From NCBI RefSeq assembly GCF_002013895.1, contig NZ_MAFQ01000009.1:239279-303278 (forward strand): a stretch of DNA of 64,000 bases. Direction: 5' to 3'. Position numbers and translations under genes: made by a program. This document shows positions 1 to 8,895 of this stretch, piece by piece. This stretch comes from Mycobacteroides franklinii (GTDB lineage Bacteria; Actinomycetota; Actinomycetes; Mycobacteriales; Mycobacteriaceae). Every line of letters starts with the position of its first letter. Positions within the stretch are counted from its first letter, which is position 1. The notes beneath the pieces are model-generated. The model was given only the letters and a program-made list of their open reading frames with translations. It was not told where the DNA came from and made no database searches.

Positions 1-208
1 TCCTGAACCAGGAGTCACACCCGTCACAATCAATGTCATTAAGACTTAGAAGGGCTACTAGCCGGTCACCTGCGAGGTCCCACATTGCGGGACGGTATAG
101 ATCGGGTCGCAACGGATGCCTTTTTGTAGGCTTCCCACAAATAGTTAAGACAAGATTCATTTTCTCTTACACGGCGGAAACAGCCCTTCACAGTGTTCTC
201 TTAAACAC
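1..208 (+). other. Non-coding leader upstream of fabD
   Basis: No convincing coding sequence is seen here. The stretch lies directly 5' of the fabD start and has AT-rich tracts at about 120-175, unlike the GC-rich genes that follow. It probably carries the promoter of the FAS-II operon. In M. tuberculosis the regulator FasR acts upstream of fabD, but I could not identify a FasR site here with confidence. Confidence 0.4.
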
Positions 209-1141
209 GTGATTGCACTGCTCGCTCCCGGACAGGGATCCCAGACCCCCGGCATGCTGACATCGTGGCTCGAATTGCCCGGTGTCAAGGATCAGGTTGA
301 GCAGTGGTCGAAGGCCAGCGGACTCGATCTGGTGCGCCTGGGAACCACGGCCACCGCCGAGGAGATCACCGATACCTCCATCACCCAGCCACTGGTCGTC
401 GCGCTGACCCTGCTGGCCTATGACGAGCTGACCAAGCGCGGTCACCTCAACGAGAAAACCGCCAGCGGCGAAATCATCGTCGCCGGCCACTCGGTGGGTG
501 AGATCGCCGCCTACGCCATCGCCGGGGTCATCTCCGCCGACGATGCCATCACCCTGGCCGCCACACGTGGCGCCGAGATGGCCAAGGCCTGCGCGCTGGA
601 CCCCACCGGCATGTCCGCCGTGCTGGGCGGCGACGAGGCCGAGGTGCTGGAGCGCCTGGAAGCCCTCGAGCTGATTCCCGCCAACCGCAATGCCGTCGGG
701 CAGATCGTCGCCGCCGGCCGCATCACGGCGCTGGAGAAGCTGGCCGAGGATCCCCCGGCCAAGGCCCGCGTGCGCCAGCTGGCCACCGCCGGTGCCTTCC
801 ACACGCACTTCATGGCCCCCGCGCAAGAGGCCTACGCCGCCGCTGCGGCCGCGATCCTGCCGGCCGAGCCCGTCACCACCCTGCTGTCCAACTTCGACGG
901 CTCCCCCGTCACCTCCGGTGCCGACGCCATGGACAAGCTGGTCAACCAGCTCACCTCCCCGGTGCGCTGGGATCTGTGCACCGAGTACTTCAAGACGGCC
1001 AATGGCGGAGAGGCCGTCAGTGCCGTTGTGGAACTGCCGCCCTCGGGTGCACTGTCCGGCATCGCCAAGCGTGAGATGCGCGGCGTCGCGAACCACGCCC
1101 TGAAGACCATCGACGACTTAGACGGCCTGGCCGAGCTGTAA
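209..1141 (+). CDS. fabD: Malonyl-CoA:ACP transacylase FabD
   Basis: FabD moves malonyl groups from CoA to the carrier protein AcpM, supplying extender units for FAS-II elongation of mycolic acid chains in the cytoplasm. The 310-residue protein has the family's N-terminal GQGSQ motif at residues 8-12 and the nucleophile elbow GHSVG with Ser95 near residue 95. A GAFHTHFM segment near residue 198 carries the expected catalytic His. Translation starts at a GTG. It is the first gene of a cluster in the order fabD-acpM-kasA-accD6, all on the same strand, as in M. tuberculosis apart from a missing kasB. Length matches the family, and the assignment is firm. Confidence 0.96.
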   Translation: MIALLAPGQGSQTPGMLTSWLELPGVKDQVEQWSKASGLDLVRLGTTATAEEITDTSITQPLVVALTLLAYDELTKRGHLNEKTASGEIIVAGHSVGEIAAYAIAGVISADDAITLAATRGAEMAKACALDPTGMSAVLGGDEAEVLERLEALELIPANRNAVGQIVAAGRITALEKLAEDPPAKARVRQLATAGAFHTHFMAPAQEAYAAAAAAILPAEPVTTLLSNFDGSPVTSGADAMDKLVNQLTSPVRWDLCTEYFKTANGGEAVSAVVELPPSGALSGIAKREMRGVANHALKTIDDLDGLAEL

Positions 1142-1267
1142 GCGGCCAAACCACCAAAAAGTAGTACCCCGGATGGAGTGGGCAGAGCTGCCCTCTCGTC
1201 CAGTTCCAAAAAACAGAGTTCACCCCGGGCTGCATCCGCAGTCCACAACACCGAAGGGAGCCACCGA

Positions 1268-1567
1268 GTGGCCACCGCAGAAGAAAAAGATCGCATCGTC
1301 GCCGGTCTCGCCGAGATCATCGAAGAGGTCACCGGTATCGAGCCTTCCGAGGTCACCCTCGAGAAGTCGTTCGTTGACGACCTGGACATCGACTCGCTGT
1401 CGATGGTTGAGATCGCTGTCCAGACCGAGGACAAGTACGGCGTGAAGATCCCCGATGAGGATCTGGCGGGCCTGCGCACCGTCGGTGACGTCGTGAACTA
1501 CATCGAGAAGCTTGAGCAGGAAAACCCCGAGGCCGCAGCCAACATCCGCGCGCAGCTGGAGGGCTAG
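1268..1567 (+). CDS. acpM: Meromycolate acyl carrier protein AcpM
   Basis: AcpM carries the growing meromycolate chain between FAS-II enzymes on a phosphopantetheine arm. The 99-residue protein contains the attachment motif [12 protein letters not shown], whose DSL serine is the modified residue. Its core (TGIEPSEV through LRTVGDVV) is nearly identical to mycobacterial AcpM. I chose the GTG at 1268 because a GGGAG ribosome site lies just upstream and the N-terminus [10 protein letters not shown] then fits the family. The acidic C-terminal tail is about 15 residues shorter than the 115-residue M. tuberculosis protein. The 126-bp gap after fabD is long for this operon and could hold an internal promoter. 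Confidence 0.95.
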   Translation: MATAEEKDRIVAGLAEIIEEVTGIEPSEVTLEKSFVDDLDIDSLSMVEIAVQTEDKYGVKIPDEDLAGLRTVGDVVNYIEKLEQENPEAAANIRAQLEG

Positions 1568-1572
1568 GACCA

Positions 1573-2826
1573 GTGACAACCCCTTCCACTGCCAACGGTG
1601 GCTTCCCCAATGTCGTTGTGACGGCTCTCGCCGCAACGACCTCTATCGCGCCTGACATCGAGGGCACGTGGAAGGGATTGATCGCCGGGGAGAGCGGTAT
1701 CGAGGTTCTCGAAGACGAATTCGTCGAGAAGTTCGGTCTGCCCGTGTGGATCGGTGGGCACCTCAAGGAGCCCATCGACAACCACATGACCCGGTTGGAA
1801 CTTCGCCGGATGGCCTACGTGCAGCGGATGGCGCTGCACGTAGGCCGTCAGGTGTGGCAGAACGCCGGCACGCCCGATGACATCGACAAGGACCGCCTCG
1901 GCGTCGTCATCGGTACCGGGCTCGGCGGTGGCGAGCGCATCGTCGAAACCTACGACACCATGAATGAGCATGGCATTCGCAAGGTTTCACCGCTCGCCGT
2001 TCAGATGTGCATGCCCAACGGTGCCGCCGCGGTGGTGGGCCTGGAGATCGGCGCCCGCGCCGGTGTCATCACGCCCGTGTCGGCGTGTTCCTCCGGCTCG
2101 GAGGCCATCGCACACGCATGGCGTCAGATCGTGATGGGCGATGCCGACATGATCGTCTGCGGTGGTGTCGAGGGCATGATCGAAGCCCTGCCGATCGCCG
2201 CGTTCTCCATGATGCGCGCCATGTCGACGCGAAATGACGAGCCCGAGAAGGCTTCTCGTCCGTTCGACAAGGACCGCGACGGATTCGTGTTCGGCGAGGC
2301 CGGTGCCCTCATGGTCATCGAGACAGAAGAGCACGCCAAGGCCCGCGGCGCACAGATCATCGCCCGCGTGATGGGCGCCGGTATCACCTCCGACGCGTAC
2401 CACATGGTGGCTCCCGGCCCCGACGGCGTGCGCGCCGGTGCGGCCATGACACGCGCCATTCAGACAGCAGGCTTGTCCCCCAAGGACATTGACCACATCA
2501 ACGCCCACGGCACGGCCACCCCGATCGGCGATCTCGCCGAGGCCAACGCGATTCACGTCGCCGGTGTGCAGCATGCCGCGGTCTACGCGCCCAAGTCGGC
2601 GCTCGGCCACTCGATCGGCGCCGTCGGCGCGCTCGAGTCCGTGTTGACTGTGCTTGCTCTGCGCGACGGCGTTATCCCCCCGACGCTCAATCTTGACAAC
2701 CTTGATCCCGAAATCGACCTGGATGTCGTTGCGGGCGAGCCGCGACACGGGGATTTTAAATACGCGATCAACAACTCGTTTGGATTCGGCGGGCACAACG
2801 TCGCGCTTGCCTTCGGTAAGTACTGA
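1573..2826 (+). CDS. kasA: Beta-ketoacyl-ACP synthase KasA
   Basis: KasA condenses malonyl-AcpM with acyl-AcpM in FAS-II elongation and is an essential target of thiolactomycin-type inhibitors in mycobacteria. The 417-residue protein has the Cys-His-His triad: Cys172 in [10 protein letters not shown], His312 in [11 protein letters not shown] and His346 in SALGHSIGA, one residue offset from M. tuberculosis KasA. The N-terminus ([15 protein letters not shown]) matches KasA, not KasB. It begins with GTG only 5 bp after acpM, so the two are probably translationally coupled. No kasB follows: only 30 bp separate this gene from accD6. Confidence 0.95.
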   Translation: MTTPSTANGGFPNVVVTALAATTSIAPDIEGTWKGLIAGESGIEVLEDEFVEKFGLPVWIGGHLKEPIDNHMTRLELRRMAYVQRMALHVGRQVWQNAGTPDDIDKDRLGVVIGTGLGGGERIVETYDTMNEHGIRKVSPLAVQMCMPNGAAAVVGLEIGARAGVITPVSACSSGSEAIAHAWRQIVMGDADMIVCGGVEGMIEALPIAAFSMMRAMSTRNDEPEKASRPFDKDRDGFVFGEAGALMVIETEEHAKARGAQIIARVMGAGITSDAYHMVAPGPDGVRAGAAMTRAIQTAGLSPKDIDHINAHGTATPIGDLAEANAIHVAGVQHAAVYAPKSALGHSIGAVGALESVLTVLALRDGVIPPTLNLDNLDPEIDLDVVAGEPRHGDFKYAINNSFGFGGHNVALAFGKY

Positions 2827-2856
2827 AGTCAAGCACTAGAACCAGAGAGGCTCAAG

Positions 2857-4278
2857 ATGACGATCCTGGCTCCCGAGGCCATCGACGAATCGCTCGATCC
2901 GCGCGATCCGTTCCTGCGCCTGTCCACCTTCTTCGACGACGGCACCGTCGAGCTGCTGCACGAGCGTGACCGCTCGGGCGTGCTCGCCGCTGCCGGCACG
3001 GTCAAGGGAGTCAGGACCATCGCCTTCTGCACCGATGGCACCGTCATGGGCGGCGCCATGGGAATCGAGGGCTGCCGTCACATCGTCAACGCCTACGACA
3101 CCGCCATCGAGGAACAGAGCCCCATCGTGGGTATCTGGCACTCCGGCGGTGCCCGTCTGGCCGAAGGGGTTTCGGCCCTGCACGCGGTCGGGCTGGTCTT
3201 CGAGGCGATGATCCGTGCCTCGGGTTACATCCCGCAGATCTCGATCGTCGTCGGATTCGCTGCCGGCGGTGCCGCATACGGCCCCGCGCTGACCGACGTC
3301 ATCATCATGGCGCCGGAAAGCCGCGTGTTCGTCACCGGACCCGATGTGGTCCGCAGCGTCACCGGCGAGGACGTCGACATGGCCACCCTGGGTGGCCCCG
3401 AAGCCCACCACAAGAAGTCGGGTGTGTGCCACATCGTCGCGGACGATGAGCTGGACGCCTACGCCCGCGGCCGCAAGCTGGTCGGGTTCTTCTGCCAGCA
3501 GGGCGTTTTCGATCGCAACCGCGCCGAGGCCGATCACACCGACCTGCGCGCGCTGCTCCCCGAGTCGGCCAAGCGTGCCTACGACGTGCACCCCATTGTC
3601 AACGCGCTGCTCGACGGGGACGACCCGTTCGAGGAGTTCCAGGGCAAGTGGGCACCGTCGATGGTCATCGGCCTGGGCCGGCTGGCCGGGCGCAGCGTCG
3701 GCGTGCTGGCCAACAACCCGTTGCGTCTGGGTGGCTGCCTGAACTCCGAAAGCGCCGAGAAGGCAGCGCGTTTCGTGCGCCTGTGCAACGCCTTCGGCAT
3801 TCCGCTGATCGTGCTCGTGGACGTGCCGGGCTACTTGCCCGGTGTCGGCCAGGAGTGGGGCGGCGTGGTGCGGCGCGGCGCCAAGCTGCTGCACGCGTTC
3901 GGTGAGGCCACCGTTCCGCGCGTCACGCTGGTGACCCGGAAGATCTACGGCGGCGCCTACATCGCCATGAACTCGCGCTCATTGGGCGCCACCAAGGTGT
4001 TCGCCTGGCCGGACGCCGAGGTCGCCGTGATGGGCGCCAAGGCCGCCGTCGGCATCCTGCACAAGAAGCAGCTGGCCGCCGCCGCACCCGAGGAGCGCGA
4101 GGCGCTGCACGAGGAGCTGGCCCTTGAGCACGAGCGCATCGCCGGTGGTGTGGATCGCGCCATCGAGATCGGCGTGGTCGACGAGGAAATCGAGCCCTCC
4201 CAGACCCGCGCGGTACTGACCCGCGCACTCGCCGAGGCCCCCTCACGCCGCGGCCGCCACAAGAACATCCCGCTGTAG
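2857..4278 (+). CDS. accD6: Acetyl/propionyl-CoA carboxylase beta subunit AccD6
   Basis: AccD6 is the carboxyltransferase subunit that, with AccA3, makes malonyl-CoA for FAS-II. At 473 residues it has the same length as M. tuberculosis AccD6. The two crotonase-like halves are visible: an oxyanion-type segment GIWHSGGARL and FAAGGAAYGPALTD in the first half, and VDVPGYLPGVGQEWGG with RKIYGGAYIAMNS in the second. The ATG at 2857 follows an AGAGAGG ribosome site. Its place at the end of fabD-acpM-kasA couples malonyl-CoA supply to its use. The next gene starts 8 bp downstream and could be co-transcribed. Confidence 0.95.
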   Translation: MTILAPEAIDESLDPRDPFLRLSTFFDDGTVELLHERDRSGVLAAAGTVKGVRTIAFCTDGTVMGGAMGIEGCRHIVNAYDTAIEEQSPIVGIWHSGGARLAEGVSALHAVGLVFEAMIRASGYIPQISIVVGFAAGGAAYGPALTDVIIMAPESRVFVTGPDVVRSVTGEDVDMATLGGPEAHHKKSGVCHIVADDELDAYARGRKLVGFFCQQGVFDRNRAEADHTDLRALLPESAKRAYDVHPIVNALLDGDDPFEEFQGKWAPSMVIGLGRLAGRSVGVLANNPLRLGGCLNSESAEKAARFVRLCNAFGIPLIVLVDVPGYLPGVGQEWGGVVRRGAKLLHAFGEATVPRVTLVTRKIYGGAYIAMNSRSLGATKVFAWPDAEVAVMGAKAAVGILHKKQLAAAAPEEREALHEELALEHERIAGGVDRAIEIGVVDEEIEPSQTRAVLTRALAEAPSRRGRHKNIPL

Positions 4279-4285
4279 ACCCTGC

Positions 4286-5125
4286 ATGTCGGAGCACCGT
4301 CGCACGTCAATCTCTGTCGACGGGCACCGGCTGGCGTATCGCCAGTTCGGTTCCGGGGACCGCGTCGTAGTGCTGTCTCATGCGTTCCTCACCTCGCACT
4401 ACCTGGAGCATGCCTGGGCCAAGGAATTGGCCGCGCGCGGCTTCCGGGTGATCTGCCTGGATCTGCTGGGCACCACCGCCGATGAGCGCCCGCTGGAACC
4501 CGACCGCTACAACTCGCAGGCCCTGGGGCGTCAGCTCATTGGCGCCCTGGACGCCCTCGGCATCGAGCGTGCAGTGCTCGGCGGCACGTCCGTCGGCGCG
4601 AACGTCTCCATCGAGGCAGCGGCATTGGCACCCGAACGGGTTGCCGGGCTGCTGCTGGAGGGACCGTTCCTGGAACGGGGCATCGGCACCGCCGGCTATC
4701 TGTGGCCGGCCGGGCTCACGCTGTTCACCCTCGGTCGGCCGCTGATCTGGCTGGCCGGTGCGGTGGCGCGATCGTTCCCCGAGACCGAACAGCCGACCTT
4801 GGGCTTGCTCCGCGAATTCTTTATCGCGCCGCCATCACGGTCCGCGGCGTTCATGAGGGGCATGCTGGTGGGGCGGATGGCTCCGCCGCGGGCGGTACGC
4901 CGAGCGGTAAACGCGCCGACGATGATTCTCTCGTTGACCGCCGACCCGCTGCACCCGGCGGCAGACGCACACAATCTCGCCATCGATATCGTTGGCGCAC
5001 AGGTAATTTCGGCCGGAACGCTGGCCACCCTGCGCTTCTGGCCGCGGCGGGTGACACCCGCGATCGTGAGCTTCCTGGTGGAGACGTTCGGCATCGATGT
5101 CACCGCCCGGCAAGCCGATGCCTAG
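4286..5125 (+). CDS. Alpha/beta-fold hydrolase
   Basis: This is a 279-residue alpha/beta hydrolase of unknown substrate. The oxyanion strand VVVLSHAF lies near residues 27-34 and the nucleophile elbow GGTSVG puts the catalytic Ser at 102. A hydrophobic cap-like stretch around residues 130-160 (WPAGLTLFTLGRPLIWLAGAV) could bind lipid. It starts 8 bp after accD6 with no obvious terminator between, so it may share the FAS-II transcript. Its stop overlaps the end of a convergent gene remnant by 4 bp. Confidence 0.8.
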   Translation: MSEHRRTSISVDGHRLAYRQFGSGDRVVVLSHAFLTSHYLEHAWAKELAARGFRVICLDLLGTTADERPLEPDRYNSQALGRQLIGALDALGIERAVLGGTSVGANVSIEAAALAPERVAGLLLEGPFLERGIGTAGYLWPAGLTLFTLGRPLIWLAGAVARSFPETEQPTLGLLREFFIAPPSRSAAFMRGMLVGRMAPPRAVRRAVNAPTMILSLTADPLHPAADAHNLAIDIVGAQVISAGTLATLRFWPRRVTPAIVSFLVETFGIDVTARQADA

Positions 5126-5577
5126 AGGTCGATGACGATCTTTCCGTGCACATGCCGCCCGGCCTGAACCTCGACCGCGCGGCGTATCTGGTCGATCGGG
5201 AAGCTCGCCGCGATGGGCACCCGGAGTTGGCCCGCAGCGACCAGCCGGGCCAGTTCTTCCAGGGCGCCCTGCGCGGCGTTCGCGCCATTGGCCGCAGACA
5301 CGCCCTCGATTTGTGTGGCGATGGTGCAGATGCGGCCGTCAGGGACACCGAGTTCCCTTGCGGCGTGCACTGTTTCAACTCCGTGCAGGTCTATGGCTGC
5401 GGTGATACCGCCGGGAGCCAGCGCTCGAACCCTCTCCCCCAGGCCGTCACCGTAGGCGACCGGCTCCGCCCCGAGACCGCGCAGCGAATCGGAGGATGTC
5501 TCCGATCCGGTCCCGATCACGCGCGCTCCGGCGATGCGGGCCAGCTGCACGCTGCTGGCGATGATCGAGTCCGGCAA
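5122..5577 (-). pseudogene. Truncated MDR-family oxidoreductase (C-terminal half)
   Basis: The roughly 150 codons encode only the second half of a medium-chain dehydrogenase/reductase of the quinone oxidoreductase type. They begin inside the Rossmann domain (SVQLARIAGARVIGTGS) and run through to a typical family C-terminus (RRAVEVQAGRHVHGKIVID). The N-terminal catalytic domain and the first glycine-rich turn are absent, and upstream DNA instead belongs to a TetR remnant on the other strand. I infer a deletion that removed the 5' half of the gene. The retained part has no frameshift, so the loss may be fairly recent. A functional product is unlikely. Confidence 0.8.
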
Positions 5578-5597
5578 GATCGCCCACGTCCAGACCC

Positions 5598-5806
5598 GGA
5601 CCGAAACTGCTGGCTGCCATCACCACAATTCTCGACGCCGGCCGCGCGGCGGGTGATCTCCGCTCCGATGTCACCGCCGAAGACATCGCCGCCTCCCTCA
5701 TCGGCATCTTCACCGTGGCCCCCGGCCCGCGCATGTGGCCCAGGCCAGTCGCTTGCTGAATCTCCTCATGGACGGCCTGCGTCCCCGTCCCCTACTGTTA
5801 GAGTGA
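5598..5806 (+). pseudogene. TetR-family regulator remnant (C-terminal end, frameshifted)
   Basis: Reading one frame gives LLAAITTILDAGRAAGDL followed by RSDVTAEDIAASLIGIFTVAPG, a typical TetR ligand-domain C-terminus. That frame hits TGA at 5757. The true ending, AQASRLLNLLMDGLRPRP, continues in another frame to a stop at 5804-5806, so there is a frameshift near 5735-5742. The DNA-binding domain is missing. The remnant abuts the oxidoreductase remnant head-to-head at about 5578-5598, consistent with loss of a divergent promoter and both gene starts. Confidence 0.7.
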
Positions 5807-5842
5807 CGCTTCATTCACATAATTGACAAGGGAGTCTGCGGA

Positions 5843-6229
5843 ATGGCACTTCGGCGCAAGAAGGCACTCAAGTTGCTTGTCGACGGTCAGCCGACCGCGA
5901 CGCTCGTGACGACGAAGGTCGGCCCGAGTCTTTTCCAGCGGCTGTCGGTGCTCATCGCGAACCTGATCCGCATCGGATTCCGCGCGGGCGGTGCAGGATT
6001 GGCAGCCACCGGTGTCGCACACTTCGTCGCACCCCAGCCGTTCGAGTCCATCTCCAAGGTCGCCTTCCCGGAGGACACTCGCCGCTGGGTCTACCAAAAC
6101 GGCTTCACCGAGCTGTTGCTCGGACTGGCGCTGGCGTTCCGGCGCACCCGCATCGTGGGCAGCCTCGGCGGCCTCGCCTACGTCGCGTTCCTCGTCAGCC
6201 GTGTGATCGGTAACGCCAGCAAGAGCTGA
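5843..6229 (+). CDS. DoxX-like small membrane protein
   Basis: This 128-residue protein has a basic N-terminus (MALRRKKALKLL) and about three hydrophobic segments: near residues 34-56 (LIANLIRIGFRAGGAGLAA), 88-101 (ELLLGLALAF) and 106-122 (IVGSLGGLAYVAFLVSRV). Length and pattern fit DoxX-like membrane proteins of actinobacteria. The family's role is poorly known; some members act in oxidative stress responses. It stands alone after the gene-remnant scar and converges with the DUF3145 gene 5 bp downstream. Confidence 0.65.
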   Translation: MALRRKKALKLLVDGQPTATLVTTKVGPSLFQRLSVLIANLIRIGFRAGGAGLAATGVAHFVAPQPFESISKVAFPEDTRRWVYQNGFTELLLGLALAFRRTRIVGSLGGLAYVAFLVSRVIGNASKS

Positions 6230-6234
6230 CGCTC

Positions 6235-6768
6235 TTAGCCGACTCCGCGCAGCCAGGTCACCTCGGCGCCGTCGCCGCCACTGCGGTACGGCTCCAGCGC
6301 GTCATCCCACGCGGTGCCGAGCATGTTGTCGAGCTCTGAGGTGATGCTGCCGGCGTCGGATTCCATCAGCCCACGCAAACGCATCTCGCTGACCATGATG
6401 TCGCCGTTGGCGCTCGTCGCGCCGCTCCACATGCCCAGCTGCGGGACGTGGCTGAATCGCTGACCGTCCACGCCCTCGCTGGGATCCTCGGTGACCTCGA
6501 AGCGCAGCACCGGCCATGAGCGCAGGGCGTTGGCCAGGCGTGCGCCGGTACCGACCGGGCCCACCCAGTTGGTGACGGCGCGCAGCTGCCCCGGCATGGC
6601 CGGTTGGGCCTGCCAGCGCAGCTTGAGCGTCTCCAGGCCACGGGCCGAAGGAGCCGACGTCAGCGTTGACGTTAAAGCCCACTCGACGTGCGGGCATACC
6701 GCGGCCGGTGAGGCATGGACATACACCACGCCGGTTGTCGAGTCGGCGAACTGAGGCGACGCGTGCAT
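6235..6768 (-). CDS. DUF3145 family protein
   Basis: The 177-residue soluble protein begins MHASPQFADSTTGVVYVHASP and has the features of DUF3145, a family conserved across actinobacteria with no known function: a PAAVCPHVEWAL segment near residues 20-31 and a C-terminus rich in acidic residues and Trp (TAWDDALEPYRSG). The start codon is preceded by AAAGGAGC. No signal peptide or membrane span is visible. Its 5' side opens onto a 181-bp non-coding gap that separates it from the serine hydrolase gene. Confidence 0.8.
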   Translation of the reverse strand: MHASPQFADSTTGVVYVHASPAAVCPHVEWALTSTLTSAPSARGLETLKLRWQAQPAMPGQLRAVTNWVGPVGTGARLANALRSWPVLRFEVTEDPSEGVDGQRFSHVPQLGMWSGATSANGDIMVSEMRLRGLMESDAGSITSELDNMLGTAWDDALEPYRSGGDGAEVTWLRGVG

Positions 6769-6949
6769 TCGTAGTGCTCCTTTGTCTTCGACGAGGACGT
6801 CTTCCCCAACGACTCGCGAAGCTTCCAGAGCGTGTTACCGAATTACATCAATGTGCCTTGTGACACCATTGTGCCCCGTGGTGCGCGTGTTGCGCCAGTC
6901 CTGAGACCGAATTTGAGGTAACGGCTTCCTGAGAGTTTGGGACCGTCTC

Positions 6950-7768
6950 TTAGCCGAACTCGGCCAGCACGGCGTCAGACAGCTGTGGCCACACCTGATT
7001 GGCCCAGCCGTCGAAGTTCCGATCCGTCAGGACGACCAGCGCCAGATCGACGGTCGGGTCCACCCAGATGAATGTGCCGGACTGCCCAAAGTGCCCGTAG
7101 GTGGCCGGCGAGTTCTCGGCACCCGTCCAGTGCGGAATCTTGCTTCCTTTGATCTCGAAGCCCAGGCCCCAATCGTTGGGGCGCTGCACGCCATATCCCG
7201 GCAGTACCCCGTCCAGCCCCGGAAACACGACATTCGTCGCGCGGTGGTGTGTTTCGGCGCTGACCAGGCGCGGCCGCAGCAGATCACCGGCGAAGGCCAC
7301 GAGGTCTAGCACCGTGGACGTGGCCCCATACCCCGCCGTGTCTGCCCCACCGGGCAGCGTGGTGTTACCCATGCCGAGCGGTTCGAGTACGGCCTCGCGT
7401 AGGTATGCACTGAACTCGATGGTGGCGGCGTCCTCGATCGTGTGCGCAAGAACGGCGAAGCCATAGTTGGAGTAGACGCGACGGGTACCCGGCTTGGCGA
7501 TCACCGCGTCGGAAAGCATTGACAGTCCCGACGCGTGCGCCAGCAGATGCTCGACGGTCGAGCCGGGCGGACCGGCCGGGGCCGCCAGTTCGATGGCACC
7601 TTCTTCCAGTGCCACCTGCGCGGCCCGGGCCACCAGCGGCTTGGTCACCGACGCGAGTGCGAATTGCTGCGTCACAGGGCCGATTTGGGCCCTGATGCCC
7701 TCCGGCCCCACCACTGCGGCAGCGACAGTCGTTACCGGCCAGTCGGCGACGAGGTCGAGAGCACCCAT
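6950..7768 (-). CDS. Beta-lactamase-fold serine hydrolase
   Basis: This is a 272-residue member of the class C beta-lactamase/penicillin-binding-like hydrolases. Ser40-Val-Thr-Lys43 is the nucleophile motif, YSNYG supplies the Tyr-x-Asn motif, and HFGQSG near the C-terminus matches the His-x-Gly motif. There is no signal peptide, so it is probably cytoplasmic and may act as an esterase or amidase rather than on peptidoglycan. The ATG at 7768 was chosen because a longer reading would run through the divergent mscR gene. Length and position beside mscR match M. tuberculosis Rv2257c (next to Rv2259). The substrate is unknown. Confidence 0.85.
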   Translation of the reverse strand: MGALDLVADWPVTTVAAAVVGPEGIRAQIGPVTQQFALASVTKPLVARAAQVALEEGAIELAAPAGPPGSTVEHLLAHASGLSMLSDAVIAKPGTRRVYSNYGFAVLAHTIEDAATIEFSAYLREAVLEPLGMGNTTLPGGADTAGYGATSTVLDLVAFAGDLLRPRLVSAETHHRATNVVFPGLDGVLPGYGVQRPNDWGLGFEIKGSKIPHWTGAENSPATYGHFGQSGTFIWVDPTVDLALVVLTDRNFDGWANQVWPQLSDAVLAEFG

Positions 7769-7792
7769 GGCTGGGACTGTAGCGTCATGCGC

Positions 7793-8881
7793 ATGTCTCA
7801 AACTGTGCGCGGTGTGATCGCTCGTTCGGTGAAGGCTCCGGTGGAATTGGTGGACATCATCGTCCCCGATCCGGGCCCCGGTGAGGTTGTGGTGAAGGTG
7901 CAGGCGTGCGGGGTGTGCCACACCGATCTGACCTACCGCGAGGGCGGCATCAACGACGAGTTTCCGTTCCTGTTGGGTCATGAGGCGGCTGGGATCGTGG
8001 AAACCGTCGGCGAGGGTGTAACCACCGTAGCGCCGGGCGATTTCGTGATCCTGAACTGGCGCGCGGTGTGTGGGGTGTGCCGTGCCTGCAAGCGTGGCCG
8101 CCCGCAGTACTGCTTCGACACGTTCAACGCGAAGCAGAAGATGACGTTGACCGATGGCACCGAGCTGACCCCCGCCCTGGGCATCGGGGCGTTCATCGAG
8201 AAAACACTCGTGCACGCCGGGCAGTGCACCAAGGTCGATCCGTCCGCCGATCCGGCCGTTGTCGGTTTGTTGGGCTGCGGGGTGATGGCCGGGCTGGGCG
8301 CGGCGGTCAACACAGGCAACGTGGGCCGTGATGACACCGTGGCGGTCATCGGCTGCGGCGGTGTCGGGGACGCCGCGATCGCCGGCGCCCGACTCGCCGG
8401 GGCGCGCACCATCATCGCCATCGACACCGATGACAAAAAGCTGCAGTGGGCCAAGGATTTCGGTGCCACGCACACCATCAATGCACGACAGGTCCAGGAC
8501 GTGGTCACCGCGGTCCAAGAGCTCACCGATGAGGTCGGCGCCGACGTCGTGATCGACGCGGTGGGACGCCCGGAAACCTGGAAGCAGGCCTTCTACGCCC
8601 GTGATCTGGCAGGCACCGTGGTCCTGGTCGGTGTCCCGACACCGGATATGACACTGGAGATGCCGCTCATCGACTTCTTCTCCCGTGGCGGATCACTGAA
8701 GTCCTCCTGGTACGGGGACTGCCTCCCCGAACGCGACTTCCCGACCTTGGTATCGCTGTACCAGCAGGGCCGCCTACCGCTGGATCGCTTCGTCACCGAA
8801 CGCATCGGCATCGACAACATCGAGGCCGCCTTCGAAAAAATGCACCACGGCGAGGTCCTGCGCTCTGTCGTGGTGCTGTAG
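7793..8881 (+). CDS. mscR: S-(hydroxymethyl)mycothiol dehydrogenase (MscR/AdhE2)
   Basis: MscR oxidises the formaldehyde-mycothiol adduct with NAD and also shows S-nitrosomycothiol reductase activity, giving formaldehyde and nitrosative stress detoxification in mycothiol-producing actinobacteria. The 362-residue protein has the catalytic zinc ligands (Cys39 in ACGVCH, the GHE motif near residue 63), a structural zinc cluster [15 protein letters not shown] and a Rossmann motif [11 protein letters not shown]. The start MSQTVRG is shared with M. tuberculosis Rv2259; another ATG lies 6 bp upstream. It is divergent from the serine hydrolase across 24 bp, so promoters must overlap. Confidence 0.95.
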   Translation: MSQTVRGVIARSVKAPVELVDIIVPDPGPGEVVVKVQACGVCHTDLTYREGGINDEFPFLLGHEAAGIVETVGEGVTTVAPGDFVILNWRAVCGVCRACKRGRPQYCFDTFNAKQKMTLTDGTELTPALGIGAFIEKTLVHAGQCTKVDPSADPAVVGLLGCGVMAGLGAAVNTGNVGRDDTVAVIGCGGVGDAAIAGARLAGARTIIAIDTDDKKLQWAKDFGATHTINARQVQDVVTAVQELTDEVGADVVIDAVGRPETWKQAFYARDLAGTVVLVGVPTPDMTLEMPLIDFFSRGGSLKSSWYGDCLPERDFPTLVSLYQQGRLPLDRFVTERIGIDNIEAAFEKMHHGEVLRSVVVL

Positions 8882-8895
8882 CCGGGCAGCCCGTT

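Noticed and set aside
7535..8881. A 448-residue reading of mscR with a long N-terminal extension.
   Set aside because: The extra 86 residues overlap the divergent serine hydrolase gene and lack resemblance to the family. The start MSQTVRG fits M. tuberculosis Rv2259.
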